Below are positions 25,001 through 38,799 of a DNA stretch of 64,000 nucleotides, in pieces (the stretch's first letter is position 1; each line of letters begins with the position of its first letter). The translations under genes were made by a program, and so were the position numbers. Under the pieces are notes generated by a model. It made no database searches. It was not told where the DNA came from and saw only the letters and a list, made by a program, of their open reading frames with translations. Where the stretch lies: the NCBI GenBank assembly GCA_948099385.1, contig CANUEZ040000198.1, positions 4,168,501-4,232,500 on the forward strand, written 5' to 3'. This stretch comes from Fasciola hepatica (Eukaryota > Platyhelminthes > Trematoda > Plagiorchiida > Fasciolidae).

Positions 25001-28000
25001 TGGTATTGTTGAATATTACTTGTGTTATAATGGACAAGACGTGCATGGGTAATAGGTTGTTTATGCCAAGATGGCTTGTTCGGACATGGACAAAACAAAC
25101 GAAACGTTACAAACATGCTTGTTTGCAAAGTGGCTGCCCCCGTTCACTTGAAGACAGTGACCATCCGACGGAGAAGCTGTCGTGTGGTTCGCCTGTTGTT
25201 GCTCACCTTATCGCGTTCAGTCTCTTGGGCATAGCGGCAATGGTAATCCACGACTGACGACAGTTCCCTTTTCAGCAATCAACTACTTACCAAGTAGTAT
25301 ATACGCTCACCACACTTGGAAAGATATGCTTCTGTTTTTGATGAGAAATCGGAAATGCTTCAAGGAGTGAGGGCATTGAACGTATGCGAATCCATAGAAC
25401 CTGTGGCACTACCGATGAAGTCCATTCCATAGAAAGTTAGAGATGGATTTGATCACGAGCTGAACATTCTCACATGAGAAGACGTTCTGGTTAGAACTGA
25501 TCAACCGACAGATTGGGTCAGTCAAATCGTCATAGTGACAAAAGCGTGCAAAAACTACTTCACATTTGCATTGATCCGAAACCACTAACAACAAAAAAAG
25601 AAATCAACAGAGAGGGTTTGACGTCGTTCTACGATGATCCATTCATTCGCCATATATCTGGTATTGTTGAATATTACTTGTGTTATAATGGACAAGACGT
25701 GCATGGGTAATAGGTTGTTTATGCCAAGATAGCTTGTTCGGACATGGACAAAACAAACCAAACGTTACAAACATGCTTGTTTGCAAAGTGGCTGCCCCCG
25801 TTCACTTGAAGACAGTGACCATCCGACGGAGAAGCTGTCGTGTGGTTCGCCTGTTGTTGCTCACCTTATCGCGTTCAGTCTCTTGGGCATAGCGGCAATG
25901 GTAATCCACGACTGACGACAGTTCCCTTTTCAGCAATCAACTACTTACCAAGTAGTATATACGCTCACCACACTTGGAAAGATATGCTTCTGTTTTTGAT
26001 GAGAAATCGGAAATGCTTCAAGGAGTGAGGGCATTGAACGTATGCGAATCCATTGAACCTGTGGCACTACCGATGAAGTCCATTCCATAGAAAGTTAGAG
26101 ATGGATTTGATCACGAGCTGAACATTCTCACATGAGAAGACGTCCTGGTTAGAACTGATCAACCGACAGATTGGGTCAGTCAAATCGTCATAGTGACAAA
26201 AGCGTGCAAAAACTACTTCACATTTGCATTGATCCGAAACCACTAACAACAACAAAAAAGAACTCAGCAGAGAGGGTTTGACGTCGTTCTACGATGATCC
26301 ATTCATTCGCCATATATCTGGTATTGTTGAATATTACTTGTGTTATAATGGACAAGACGTGCATGGGTAATAGGTTGTTTATGCCAAGATAGCTTGTTCG
26401 GACATGGACAAAACAAACCAAACGTTACAAACATGCTTGTTTGCAAAGTGGCTGCCCCCGTTCACTTGAAGACAGTGACCATCCGACGGAGAAGCTGTCG
26501 TGTGGTTCGCCTGTTGTTGCTCACCTTATCGCGTTCAGTCTCTTGGGCATAGCGGCAATGGTAATCCACGACTGACGACAGTTCCCTTTTCAGCAATCAA
26601 CTACTTACCAAGTAGTATATACGCTCACCACACTTGGAAAGATATGCTTCTGTTTTTGATGAGAAATCGGAAATGCTTCAAGGAGTGAGGGCATTGAACG
26701 TATGCGAATCCATAGAACCTGTGGCACTACCGATGAAGTCCATTCCATAGAAAGTTAGAGATGGATTTGATCACGAGCTGAACATTCTCACATGAGAAGA
26801 CGTCCTGGTTAGAACTGATCAACCGACAGATTGGGTCAGTCAAATCGTCATAGTGACAAAAGCGTGCAAAAACTATTTCACATTTGCATTGATCCGAAAC
26901 CACTAACAACAAAAAAAAGAACTCAGCAGAGGGGATTTGACGTCGATCTACGATGATTCATTCATTCGCCATATATCTGGTATTGTTGAATATTACTTGT
27001 GTTATAATGGACAAGACGTGCATGGGTAATAGGTTGTTTATGCCAAGATAGCTTGTTCGGACATGGACAAAACAAACCAAACGTTACAAACATGCTTGTT
27101 TGCAAAGTGGCTGCCCCCGTTCACTTGAACACAGTGACCATCCGACGGAGAAGCTGTCGTGTGGTTCGCCTGTTGTTGCTCACCTTATCGCGTTCAGTCT
27201 CTTGGGCATAGCGGCAATGGTAATCCACGACTGACGACAGTTCCCTTTTCAGCAATCAACTACTTACCAAGTAGTATATACGCTCACCACACTTGGAAAG
27301 ATATGCTTCTGTTTTTGATGAGAAATCGGAAATGCTTCAAGGAGTGAGGGCATTGAACGTATGCGAATCCATAGAACCTGTGGTACTACCGATGAAGTCC
27401 ATTCCATAGAAAGTTAGAGATGGATTTGATCACGAGCTGAACATTCTCACATGAGAAGACGTCCTGGTTAGAACTGATCAACCGACAGATTGGGTCAGTC
27501 AAATCGTCATAGTGACAAAAGCGTGCAAAAACTATTTCACATTTGCATTGATCCGAAACCACTAACAACAAAAAAAAGAACTCAGCAGAGAGGATTTGAC
27601 GTCGATCTACGATGATTCATTCATTCGCCATATATCTGGTATTGTTGAATATTACTTGTGTTATAATGGACAAGACGTGCATGGGTAATAGGTTGTTTAT
27701 GCCAAGATGGCTTGTTCGGACACGGACAAAACAAACCAAACGTTACAAACATGCTTGTTTGCAAAGTGGCTGCCCCCGTTCACTTGAAGACAGTGACCAT
27801 CCGACGGAGAAGCTGTCGTGTGGTTCGCCTGTTGTTGCTCACCTTATCGCGTTCAGTCTCTTGGGCATAGCGGCAATGGTAATCCACGACTGACGACAGT
27901 TCCCTTTTCAGCAATCAACTACTTACCAAGTAGTATATACGCTCACCACACTTGGAAAGATATGCTTCTGTTTTTGATGAGAAATCGGAAATGCTTCAAG

Positions 28001-28680
28001 GAGTGAGGGCATTGAACGTATGCGAATCCATAGAACCTGTGGTACTACCGATGAAGTCCATTCCATAGAAAGTTAGAGATGGATTTGATCACGAGCTGAA
28101 CATTCTCACATGAGAAGACGTCCTGGTTAGAACTGATCAACCGACAGATTGGGTCAGTCAAATCGTCATAGTGACAAAAGCGTGCAAAAACTATTTCACA
28201 TTTGCATTGATCCGAAACCACTAACAACAAAAAAAAGAACTCAGCAGAGAGGGTTTGACGTCGATCTACGATGATTCATTCATTCGCCATATATCTGGTA
28301 TTGTTGAATATTACTTGTGTTATAATGGACAAGACGTGCATGGGTAATAGGTTGTTTATGCCAAGATGGCTTGTTCGGACATGGACAAAACAAACGAAAC
28401 GTTACAAACATGCTTGTTTGCAAAGTGGCTGCCCCCGTTCACTTGAAGACAGTGACCATCCGACGGAGAAGCTGTCGTGTGGTTCGCCTGTTGTTGCTCA
28501 CCTTATCGCGTTCAGTCTCTTGGGCATAGCGGCAATGGTAATCCACGACTGACGACAGTTCCCTTTTCAGCAATCAACTACTTACCAAGTAGTATATACG
28601 CTCACCACACTTGGAAAGATATGCTTCTGTTTTTGATGAGAAATCGGAAATGCTTCAAGGAGTGAGGGCATTGAACGTAT
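22090..28680 (+). repeat. Block duplication, copy A (about 10 units)
   Basis: Markers in this block reappear in the same order 7,914-7,918 bases downstream: CCATTGAACC with GTTCGAG (22,093 and 22,137), CCATCAAC, TCAAATCCTCAT (about 23,546), GGGTAGTAGG (23,727), CCACAGAACC (24,072), GTTAGAAAC, AAATCAAC, CAGAGGGGATTTG (about 26,927), GAACACAG (27,128) and GGACACGGAC (27,718). Only a few differences separate the copies, for example GACGTTCTGG versus GACGTCCTGG, ACTAACG versus ACTACCG, and one AAC triplet. Confidence 0.85.
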
Positions 28681-28685
28681 GCGAA

Positions 28686-30007
28686 TCCATTGAACCTGTG
28701 GTACTACCGATGAAGTCCATTCCATAGAAAGTTCGAGATGGATTTGATCACGAGCTGAACATTCTCACATGAGAAGACGTCCTGGTTAGAACTGATCAAC
28801 CGACAGATTGGGTCAGTCAAATCGTCATAGTGACAAAAGCGTGCAAAAACTACTTCACATTTGCATTGATCCGAAACCATCAACAACAACAAAAAAAGAA
28901 CTCAGCAGAGAGGGTTTGACGTCGTTCTACGATGATCCATTCATTCGCCATATATCTGGTATTGTTGAATATTACTTGTGTTATAATGGACAAGACGTGC
29001 ATGGGTAATAGGTTGTTTATGCCAAGATGGCTTGTTCGGACATGGACAAAACAAACCAAACGTTACAAACATGCTTGTTTGCAAAGTGGCTGCCCCCGTT
29101 CACTTGAAGACAGTGACCATCCGACGGAGAAGCTGTCGTGTGGTTCGCCTGTTGTTGCTCACCTTATCGCGTTCAGTCTCTTGGGCATAGCGGCAATGGT
29201 AATCCACGACTGACGACAGTTCCCTTTTCAGCAATCAACTACTTACCAAGTAGTATATACGCTCACCACACTTGGAAAGATATGCTTCTGTTTTTGATGA
29301 GAAATCGGAAATGCTTCAAGGAGTGAGGGCATTGAACGTATGCGAATCCATAGAACCTGTGGCACTACCGATGAAGTCCATTCCATAGAAAGTTAGAGAT
29401 GGATTTGATCACGAGCTGAACATTCTCACATGAGAAGACGTCCTGGTTAGAACTGATCAACCGACAGATTGGGTCAGTCAAATCGTCATAGTGACAAAAG
29501 CGTGCAAAAACTACTTCACATTTGCATTGATCCGAAACCATCAACAACAACAAAAAAAGAACTCAGCAGAGAGGGTTTGACGTCGATCTACGATGATTCA
29601 TTCATTCGCCATATATCTGGTATTGTTGAATATTACTTGTGTTATAATGGACAAGACGTGCATGGGTAATAGGTTGTTTATGCCAAGATGGCTTGTTCGG
29701 ACATGGACAAAACAAACGAAACGTTACAAACATGCTTGTTTGCAAAGTGGCTGCCCCCGTTCACTTGAAGACAGTGACCATCCGACGGAGAAGCTGTCGT
29801 GTGGTTCGCCTGTTGTTGCTCACCTTATCGCGTTCAGTCTCTTGGGCATAGCGGCAATGGTAATCCACGACTGACGACAGTTCCCTTTTCAGCAATCAAC
29901 TACTTACCAAGTAGTATATACGCTCACCACACTTGGAAAGATATGCTTCTGTTTTTGATGAGAAATCGGAAATGCTTCAAGGAGTGAGGGCATTGAACGT
30001 ATGCGAA
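28686..30007 (+). repeat. Two-unit block, third copy of the dimer that opens blocks A and B
   Basis: The pair of units here repeats the pair at about 22,090-23,410 and the pair at 30,008-31,328. Each starts with CCATTGAACC, GGTACTACC and GTTCGAG, continues through a unit with CCATAGAACC and CCATCAACAACAAC, and carries CAAACGAAACG in the next start segment. GTTCGAG occurs only in these three places. This pair fills the gap between the two 10-unit copies and is tandem with the one at the start of copy B. Confidence 0.75.
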
Positions 30008-33000
30008 TCCATTGAACCTGTGGTACTACCGATGAAGTCCATTCCATAGAAAGTTCGAGATGGATTTGATCACGAGCTGAACATTCTCACATGAGAAGAC
30101 GTCCTGGTTAGAACTGATCAACCGACAGATTGGGTCAGTCAAATCGTCATAGTGACAAAAGCGTGCAAAAACTACTTCACATTTGCATTGATCCGAAACC
30201 ACTAACAACAAAAAAAAGAACTCAGCAGAGAGGGTTTGACGTCGTCCTACGATGATCCATTCATTCGCCATATATCTGGTATTGTTGAATATTACTTGTG
30301 TTATAATGGACAAGACGTGCATGGGTAATAGGTTGTTTATGCCAAGATGGCTTGTTCGGACATGGACAAAACAAACCAAACGTTACAAACATGCTTGTTT
30401 GCAAAGTGGCTGCCCCCGTTCACTTGAAGACAGTGACCATCCGACGGAGAAGCTGTCGTGTGGTTCGCCTGTTGTTGCTCACCTTATCGCGTTCAGTCTC
30501 TTGGGCATAGCGGCAATGGTAATCCACGACTGACGACAGTTCCCTTTTCAGCAATCAACTACTTACCAAGTAGTATATACGCTCACCACACTTGGAAAGA
30601 TATGCTTCTGTTTTTGATGAGAAATCGGAAATGCTTCAAGGAGTGAGGGCATTGAACGTATGCGAATCCATAGAACCTGTGGCACTACCGATGAAGTCCA
30701 TTCCATAGAAAGTTAGAGATGGATTTGATCACGAGCTGAACATTCTCACATGAGAAGACGTCCTGGTTAGAACTGATCAACCGACAGATTGGGTCAGTCA
30801 AATCGTCATAGTGACAAAAGCGTGCAAAAACTACTTCACATTTGCATTGATCCGAAACCATCAACAACAACAAAAAAAGAACTCAGCAGAGAGGGTTTGA
30901 CGTCGATCTACGATGATTCATTCATTCGCCATATATCTGGTATTGTTGAATATTACTTGTGTTATAATGGACAAGACGTGCATGGGTAATAGGTTGTTTA
31001 TGCCAAGATGGCTTGTTCGGACATGGACAAAACAAACGAAACGTTACAAACATGCTTGTTTGCAAAGTGGCTGCCCCCGTTCACTTGAAGACAGTGACCA
31101 TCCGACGGAGAAGCTGTCGTGTGGTTCGCCTGTTGTTGCTCACCTTATCGCGTTCAGTCTCTTGGGCATAGCGGCAATGGTAATCCACGACTGACGACAG
31201 TTCCCTTTTCAGCAATCAACTACTTACCAAGTAGTATATACGCTCACCACACTTGGAAAGATATGCTTCTGTTTTTGATGAGAAATCGGAAATGCTTCAA
31301 GGAGTGAGGGCATTGAACGTATGCGAATCCATAGAACCTGTGGCACTACCGATGAAGTCCATTCCATAGAAAGTTAGAGATGGATTTGATCACGAGCTGA
31401 ACATTCTCACATGAGAAGACGTCCTGGTTAGAACTGATCAACCGACAGATTGGGTCAGTCAAATCCTCATAGTGACAAAAGCGTGCAAAAACTACTTCAC
31501 ATTTGCATTGATCCGAAACCACTAACAACAACAAAAAAGAACTCAGCAGAGAGGGTTTGACGTCGTTCTACGATGATCCATTCATTCGCCATATATCTGG
31601 TATTGTTGAATATTACTTGTGTTATAATGGACAAGACGTGCATGGGTAGTAGGTTGTTTATGCCAAGATGGCTTGTTCGGACATGGACAAAACAAACGAA
31701 ACGTTACAAACATGCTTGTTTGCAAAGTGGCTGCCCCCGTTCACTTGAAGACAGTGACCATCCGACGGAGAAGCTGTCGTGTGGTTCGCCTGTTGTTGCT
31801 CACCTTATCGCGTTCAGTCTCTTGGGCATAGCGGCAATGGTAATCCACGACTGACGACAGTTCCCTTTTCAGCAATCAACTACTTACCAAGTAGTATATA
31901 CGCTCACCACACTTGGAAAGATATGCTTCTGTTTTTGATGAGAAATCGGAAATGCTTCAAGGAGTGAGGGCATTGAACGTATGCGAATCCACAGAACCTG
32001 TGGCACTACCGATGAAGTCCATTCCATAGAAAGTTAGAGATGGATTTGATCACGAGCTGAACATTCTCACATGAGAAGACGTCCTGGTTAGAACTGATCA
32101 ACCGACAGATTGGGTCAGTCAAATCGTCATAGTGACAAAAGCGTGCAAAAACTATTTCACATTTGCATTGATCCGAAACCACTAACAACAAAAAAAAGAA
32201 CTCAGCAGAGAGGATTTGACGTCGATCTACGATGATTCATTCATTCGCCATATATCTGGTATTGTTGAATATTACTTGTGTTATAATGGACAAGACGTGC
32301 ATGGGTAATAGGTTGTTTATGCCAAGATGGCTTGTTCGGACATGGACAAAACAAACCAAACGTTAGAAACATGCTTGTTTGCAAAGTGGCTGCCCCCGTT
32401 CACTTGAAGACAGTGACCATCCGACGGAGAAGCTGTCGTGTGGTTCGCCTGTTGTTGCTCACCTTATCGCGTTCAGTCTCTTGGGCATAGCGGCAATGGT
32501 AATCCACGACTGACGACAGTTCCCTTTTCAGCAATCAACTACTTACCAAGTAGTATATACGCTCACCACACTTGGAAAGATATGCTTCTGTTTTTGATGA
32601 GAAATCGGAAATGCTTCAAGGAGTGAGGGCATTGAACGTATGCGAATCCATAGAACCTGTGGTACTACCGATGAAGTCCATTCCATAGAAAGTTAGAGAT
32701 GGATTTGATCACGAGCTGAACATTCTCACATGAGAAGACGTCCTGGTTAGAACTGATCAACCGACAGATTGGGTCAGTCAAATCGTCATAGTGACAAAAG
32801 CGTGCAAAAACTACTTCACATTTGCATTGATCCGAAACCATCAACAACAAAAAAAGAACTCAGCAGAGAGGGTTTGACGTCGATCTACGATGATTCATTC
32901 ATTCGCCATATATCTGGTATTGTTGAATATTACTTGTGTTATAATGGACAAGACGTGCATGGGTAATAGGTTGTTTATGCCAAGATGGCTTGTTCGGACA

Positions 33001-36000
33001 TGGACAAAACAAACGAAACGTTACAAACATGCTTGTTTGCAAAGTGGCTGCCCCCGTTCACTTGAAGACAGTGACCATCCGACGGAGAAGCTGTCGTGTG
33101 GTTCGCCTGTTGTTGCTCACCTTATCGCGTTCAGTCTCTTGGGCATAGCGGCAATGGTAATCCACGACTGACGACAGTTCCCTTTTCAGCAATCAACTAC
33201 TTACCAAGTAGTATATACGCTCACCACACTTGGAAAGATATGCTTCTGTTTTTGATGAGAAATCGGAAATGCTTCAAGGAGTGAGGGCATTGAACGTATG
33301 CGAATCCATAGAACCTGTGGCACTACCGATGAAGTCCATTCCATAGAAAGTTAGAGATGGATTTGATCACGAGCTGAACATTCTCACATGAGAAGACGTC
33401 CTGGTTAGAACTGATCAACCGACAGATTGGGTCAGTCAAATCGTCATAGTGACAAAAGCGTGCAAAAACTACTTCACATTTGCATTGATCCGAAACCACT
33501 AACAACAAAAAAAGAAATCAACAGAGAGGGTTTGACGTCGTTCTACGATGATCCATTCATTCGCCATATATCTGGTATTGTTGAATATTACTTGTGTTAT
33601 AATGGACAAGACGTGCATGGGTAATAGGTTGTTTATGCCAAGATAGCTTGTTCGGACATGGACAAAACAAACCAAACGTTACAAACATGCTTGTTTGCAA
33701 AGTGGCTGCCCCCGTTCACTTGAAGACAGTGACCATCCGACGGAGAAGCTGTCGTGTGGTTCGCCTGTTGTTGCTCACCTTATCGCGTTCAGTCTCTTGG
33801 GCATAGCGGCAATGGTAATCCACGACTGACGACAGTTCCCTTTTCAGCAATCAACTACTTACCAAGTAGTATATACGCTCACCACACTTGGAAAGATATG
33901 CTTCTGTTTTTGATGAGAAATCGGAAATGCTTCAAGGAGTGAGGGCATTGAACGTATGCGAATCCATTGAACCTGTGGCACTACCGATGAAGTCCATTCC
34001 ATAGAAAGTTAGAGATGGATTTGATCACGAGCTGAACATTCTCACATGAGAAGACGTCCTGGTTAGAACTGATCAACCGACAGATTGGGTCAGTCAAATC
34101 GTCATAGTGACAAAAGCGTGCAAAAACTACTTCACATTTGCATTGATCCGAAACCACTAACAACAACAAAAAAGAACTCAGCAGAGAGGGTTTGACGTCG
34201 TTCTACGATGATCCATTCATTCGCCATATATCTGGTATTGTTGAATATTACTTGTGTTATAATGGACAAGACGTGCATGGGTAATAGGTTGTTTATGCCA
34301 AGATAGCTTGTTCGGACATGGACAAAACAAACCAAACGTTACAAACATGCTTGTTTGCAAAGTGGCTGCCCCCGTTCACTTGAAGACAGTGACCATCCGA
34401 CGGAGAAGCTGTCGTGTGGTTCGCCTGTTGTTGCTCACCTTATCGCGTTCAGTCTCTTGGGCATAGCGGCAATGGTAATCCACGACTGACGACAGTTCCC
34501 TTTTCAGCAATCAACTACTTACCAAGTAGTATATACGCTCACCACACTTGGAAAGATATGCTTCTGTTTTTGATGAGAAATCGGAAATGCTTCAAGGAGT
34601 GAGGGCATTGAACGTATGCGAATCCATAGAACCTGTGGCACTACCGATGAAGTCCATTCCATAGAAAGTTAGAGATGGATTTGATCACGAGCTGAACATT
34701 CTCACATGAGAAGACGTCCTGGTTAGAACTGATCAACCGACAGATTGGGTCAGTCAAATCGTCATAGTGACAAAAGCGTGCAAAAACTATTTCACATTTG
34801 CATTGATCCGAAACCACTAACAACAAAAAAAAGAACTCAGCAGAGGGGATTTGACGTCGATCTACGATGATTCATTCATTCGCCATATATCTGGTATTGT
34901 TGAATATTACTTGTGTTATAATGGACAAGACGTGCATGGGTAATAGGTTGTTTATGCCAAGATAGCTTGTTCGGACATGGACAAAACAAACCAAACGTTA
35001 CAAACATGCTTGTTTGCAAAGTGGCTGCCCCCGTTCACTTGAACACAGTGACCATCCGACGGAGAAGCTGTCGTGTGGTTCGCCTGTTGTTGCTCACCTT
35101 ATCGCGTTCAGTCTCTTGGGCATAGCGGCAATGGTAATCCACGACTGACGACAGTTCCCTTTTCAGCAATCAACTACTTACCAAGTAGTATATACGCTCA
35201 CCACACTTGGAAAGATATGCTTCTGTTTTTGATGAGAAATCGGAAATGCTTCAAGGAGTGAGGGCATTGAACGTATGCGAATCCATAGAACCTGTGGTAC
35301 TACCGATGAAGTCCATTCCATAGAAAGTTAGAGATGGATTTGATCACGAGCTGAACATTCTCACATGAGAAGACGTCCTGGTTAGAACTGATCAACCGAC
35401 AGATTGGGTCAGTCAAATCGTCATAGTGACAAAAGCGTGCAAAAACTATTTCACATTTGCATTGATCCGAAACCACTAACAACAAAAAAAAGAACTCAGC
35501 AGAGAGGATTTGACGTCGATCTACGATGATTCATTCATTCGCCATATATCTGGTATTGTTGAATATTACTTGTGTTATAATGGACAAGACGTGCATGGGT
35601 AATAGGTTGTTTATGCCAAGATGGCTTGTTCGGACACGGACAAAACAAACCAAACGTTACAAACATGCTTGTTTGCAAAGTGGCTGCCCCCGTTCACTTG
35701 AAGACAGTGACCATCCGACGGAGAAGCTGTCGTGTGGTTCGCCTGTTGTTGCTCACCTTATCGCGTTCAGTCTCTTGGGCATAGCGGCAATGGTAATCCA
35801 CGACTGACGACAGTTCCCTTTTCAGCAATCAACTACTTACCAAGTAGTATATACGCTCACCACACTTGGAAAGATATGCTTCTGTTTTTGATGAGAAATC
35901 GGAAATGCTTCAAGGAGTGAGGGCATTGAACGTATGCGAATCCATAGAACCTGTGGTACTACCGATGAAGTCCATTCCATAGAAAGTTAGAGATGGATTT

Positions 36001-36597
36001 GATCACGAGCTGAACATTCTCACATGAGAAGACGTCCTGGTTAGAACTGATCAACCGACAGATTGGGTCAGTCAAATCGTCATAGTGACAAAAGCGTGCA
36101 AAAACTATTTCACATTTGCATTGATCCGAAACCACTAACAACAAAAAAAAAGAACTCAGCAGAGAGGATTTGACGTCGATCTACGATGATTCATTCATTC
36201 GCCATATATCTGGTATTGTTGAATATTACTTGTGTTATAATGGACAAGACGTGCATGGGTAATAGGTTGTTTATGCCAAGATGGCTTGTTCGGACATGGA
36301 CAAAACAAACGAAACGTTACAAACATGCTTGTTTGCAAAGTGGCTGCCCCCGTTCACTTGAAGACAGTGACCATCCGACGGAGAAGCTGTCGTGTGGTTC
36401 GCCTGTTGTTGCTCACCTTATCGCGTTCAGTCTCTTGGGCATAGCGGCAATGGTAATCCACGACTGACGACAGTTCCCTTTTCAGCAATCAACTACTTAC
36501 CAAGTAGTATATACGCTCACCACACTTGGAAAGATATGCTTCTGTTTTTGATGAGAAATCGGAAATGCTTCAAGGAGTGAGGGCATTGAACGTATGC
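30008..36597 (+). repeat. Block duplication, copy B (about 10 units)
   Basis: This is the downstream copy of 22,090-28,680, displaced by 12 units. Shared rare markers include CCTCAT (31,465), CCACAGAACC (31,989), CAGAGGGGATTTG (about 34,841) and GGACACGGAC (35,632). The block ends before 36,604, where this copy has CCATAGAACC and GGCAC while copy A has CCATTGAACC and GGTAC. Its left edge has GTCGTCC (30,242) not present in copy A. Confidence 0.85.
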
Positions 36598-38799
36598 GAA
36601 TCCATAGAACCTGTGGCACTACCGATGAAGTCCATTCCATAGAAAGTTAGAGATGGATTTGATCACGAGCTGAACATTCTCACATGAGAAGACGTCCTGG
36701 TTAGAACTGATCAACCGACAGATTGGGTCAGTCAAATCGTCATAGTGACAAAAGCGTGCAAAAACTACTTCACATTTGCATTGATCCGAAACCACTAACA
36801 ACAACAAAAAGAACTCAGCAGAGAAGGTTTGACGTCGTTCTACGATGATCCAATCATTCGCCATATATCTGGTATTGTTGAATATTACTTGTGTTATAAT
36901 GGACAAGACGTGCATGGGTAATAGGTTGTTTATGCCAAGATAGCTTGTTCGGACATGGACAAAACAAACCAAACGTTACAAACATGCTTGTTTGCAAAGT
37001 GGCTGCCCCCGTTCACTTGAACACAGTGACCATCCGACGGAGAAGCTGTCGTGTGGTTCGCCTGTTGTTGCTCACCTTATCGCGTTCAGTCTCTTGGGCA
37101 TAGCGGCAATGGTAATCCACGACTGACGACAGTTCCCTTTTCAGCAATCAACTACTTACCAAGTAGTATATACGCTCACCACACTTGGAAAGATATGCTT
37201 CTGTTTTTGATGAGAAATCGGAAATGCTTCAAGGAGTGAGGGCATTGAACGTATGCGAATCCATAGAACCTGTGGCACTACCGATGAAGTCCATTCCATA
37301 GAAAGTTAGAGATGGATTTGATCACGAGCTGAACATTCTCACATGAGAAGACGTCCTGGTTAGAACTGATCAACCGACAGATTGGGTCAGTCAAATCGTC
37401 ATAGTGACAAAAGCGTGCAAAAACTACTTCACATTTGCATTGATCCGAAACCACTAACAACAAAAAAAAGAACTCAGCAGAGAGGATTTGACGTCGTTCT
37501 ACGATGATCCATTCATTCGCCATATATCTGGTATTGTTGAATATTACTTGTGTTATAATGGACAAGACGTGCATGGGTAATAGGTTGTTTATGCCAAGAT
37601 AGCTTGTTCGGACATGGACAAAACAAACCAAACGTTACAAACATGCTTGTTTGCAAAGTGGCTGCCCCCGTTCACTTGAAGACAGTGACCATCCGACGGA
37701 GAAGCTGTCGTGTGGTTCGCCTGTTGTTGCTCACCTTATCGCGTTCAGTCTCTTGGGCATAGCGGCAATGGTAATCCACGACTGACGACAGTTCCCTTTT
37801 CAGCAATCAACTACTTACCAAGTAGTATATACGCTCACCACACTTGGAAAGATATGCTTCTGTTTTTGATGAGAAATCGGAAATGCTTCAAGGAGTGAGG
37901 GCATTGAACGTATGCGAATCCATAGAACCTGTGGCACTACCGATGAAGTCCATTCCATAGAAAGTTAGAGATGGATTTGATCACGAGCTGAACATTCTCA
38001 CATGAGAAGACGTCCTGGTTAGAACTGATCAACCGACAGATTGGGTCAGTCAAATCGTCATAGTGACAAAAGCGTGCAAAAACTATTTCACATTTGCATT
38101 GATCCGAAACCACTAACAACAAAAAAAAGAACTCAGCAGAGAGGATTTGACGTCGATCTACGATGATTCATTCATTCGCCATATATCTGGTATTGTTGAA
38201 TATTACTTGTGTTATAATGGACAAGACGTGCATGGGTAGTAGGTTGTTTATGCCAAGATGGCTTGTTCGGACATGGACAAAACAAACCAAACGTTACAAA
38301 CATGCTTGTTTGCAAAGTGGCTGCCCCCGTTCACTTGAAGACAGTGACCATCCGACGGAGAAGCTGTCGTGTGGTTCGCCTGTTGTTGCTCACCTTATCG
38401 CGTTCAGTCTCTTGGGCATAGCGGCAATGGTAATCCACGACTGACGACAGTTCCCTTTTCAGCAATCAACTACTTACCAAGTAGTATATACGCTCACCAC
38501 ACTTGGAAAGATATGCTTCTGTTTTTGATGAGAAATCGGAAATGCTTCAAGGAGTGAGGGCATTGAACGTATGCGAATCCATAGAACCTGTGGTACTACC
38601 GATGAAGTCCATTCCATAGAAAGTTAGAGATGGATTTGATCACGAGCTGAACATTCTCACATGAGAAGACGTCCTGGTTAGAACTGATCAACCGACAGAT
38701 TGGGTCAGTCAAATCGTCATAGTGACAAAAGCGTGCAAAAACTATTTCACATTTGCATTGATCCGAAACCACTAACAACAAAAAAAAGAACTCAGCAGA

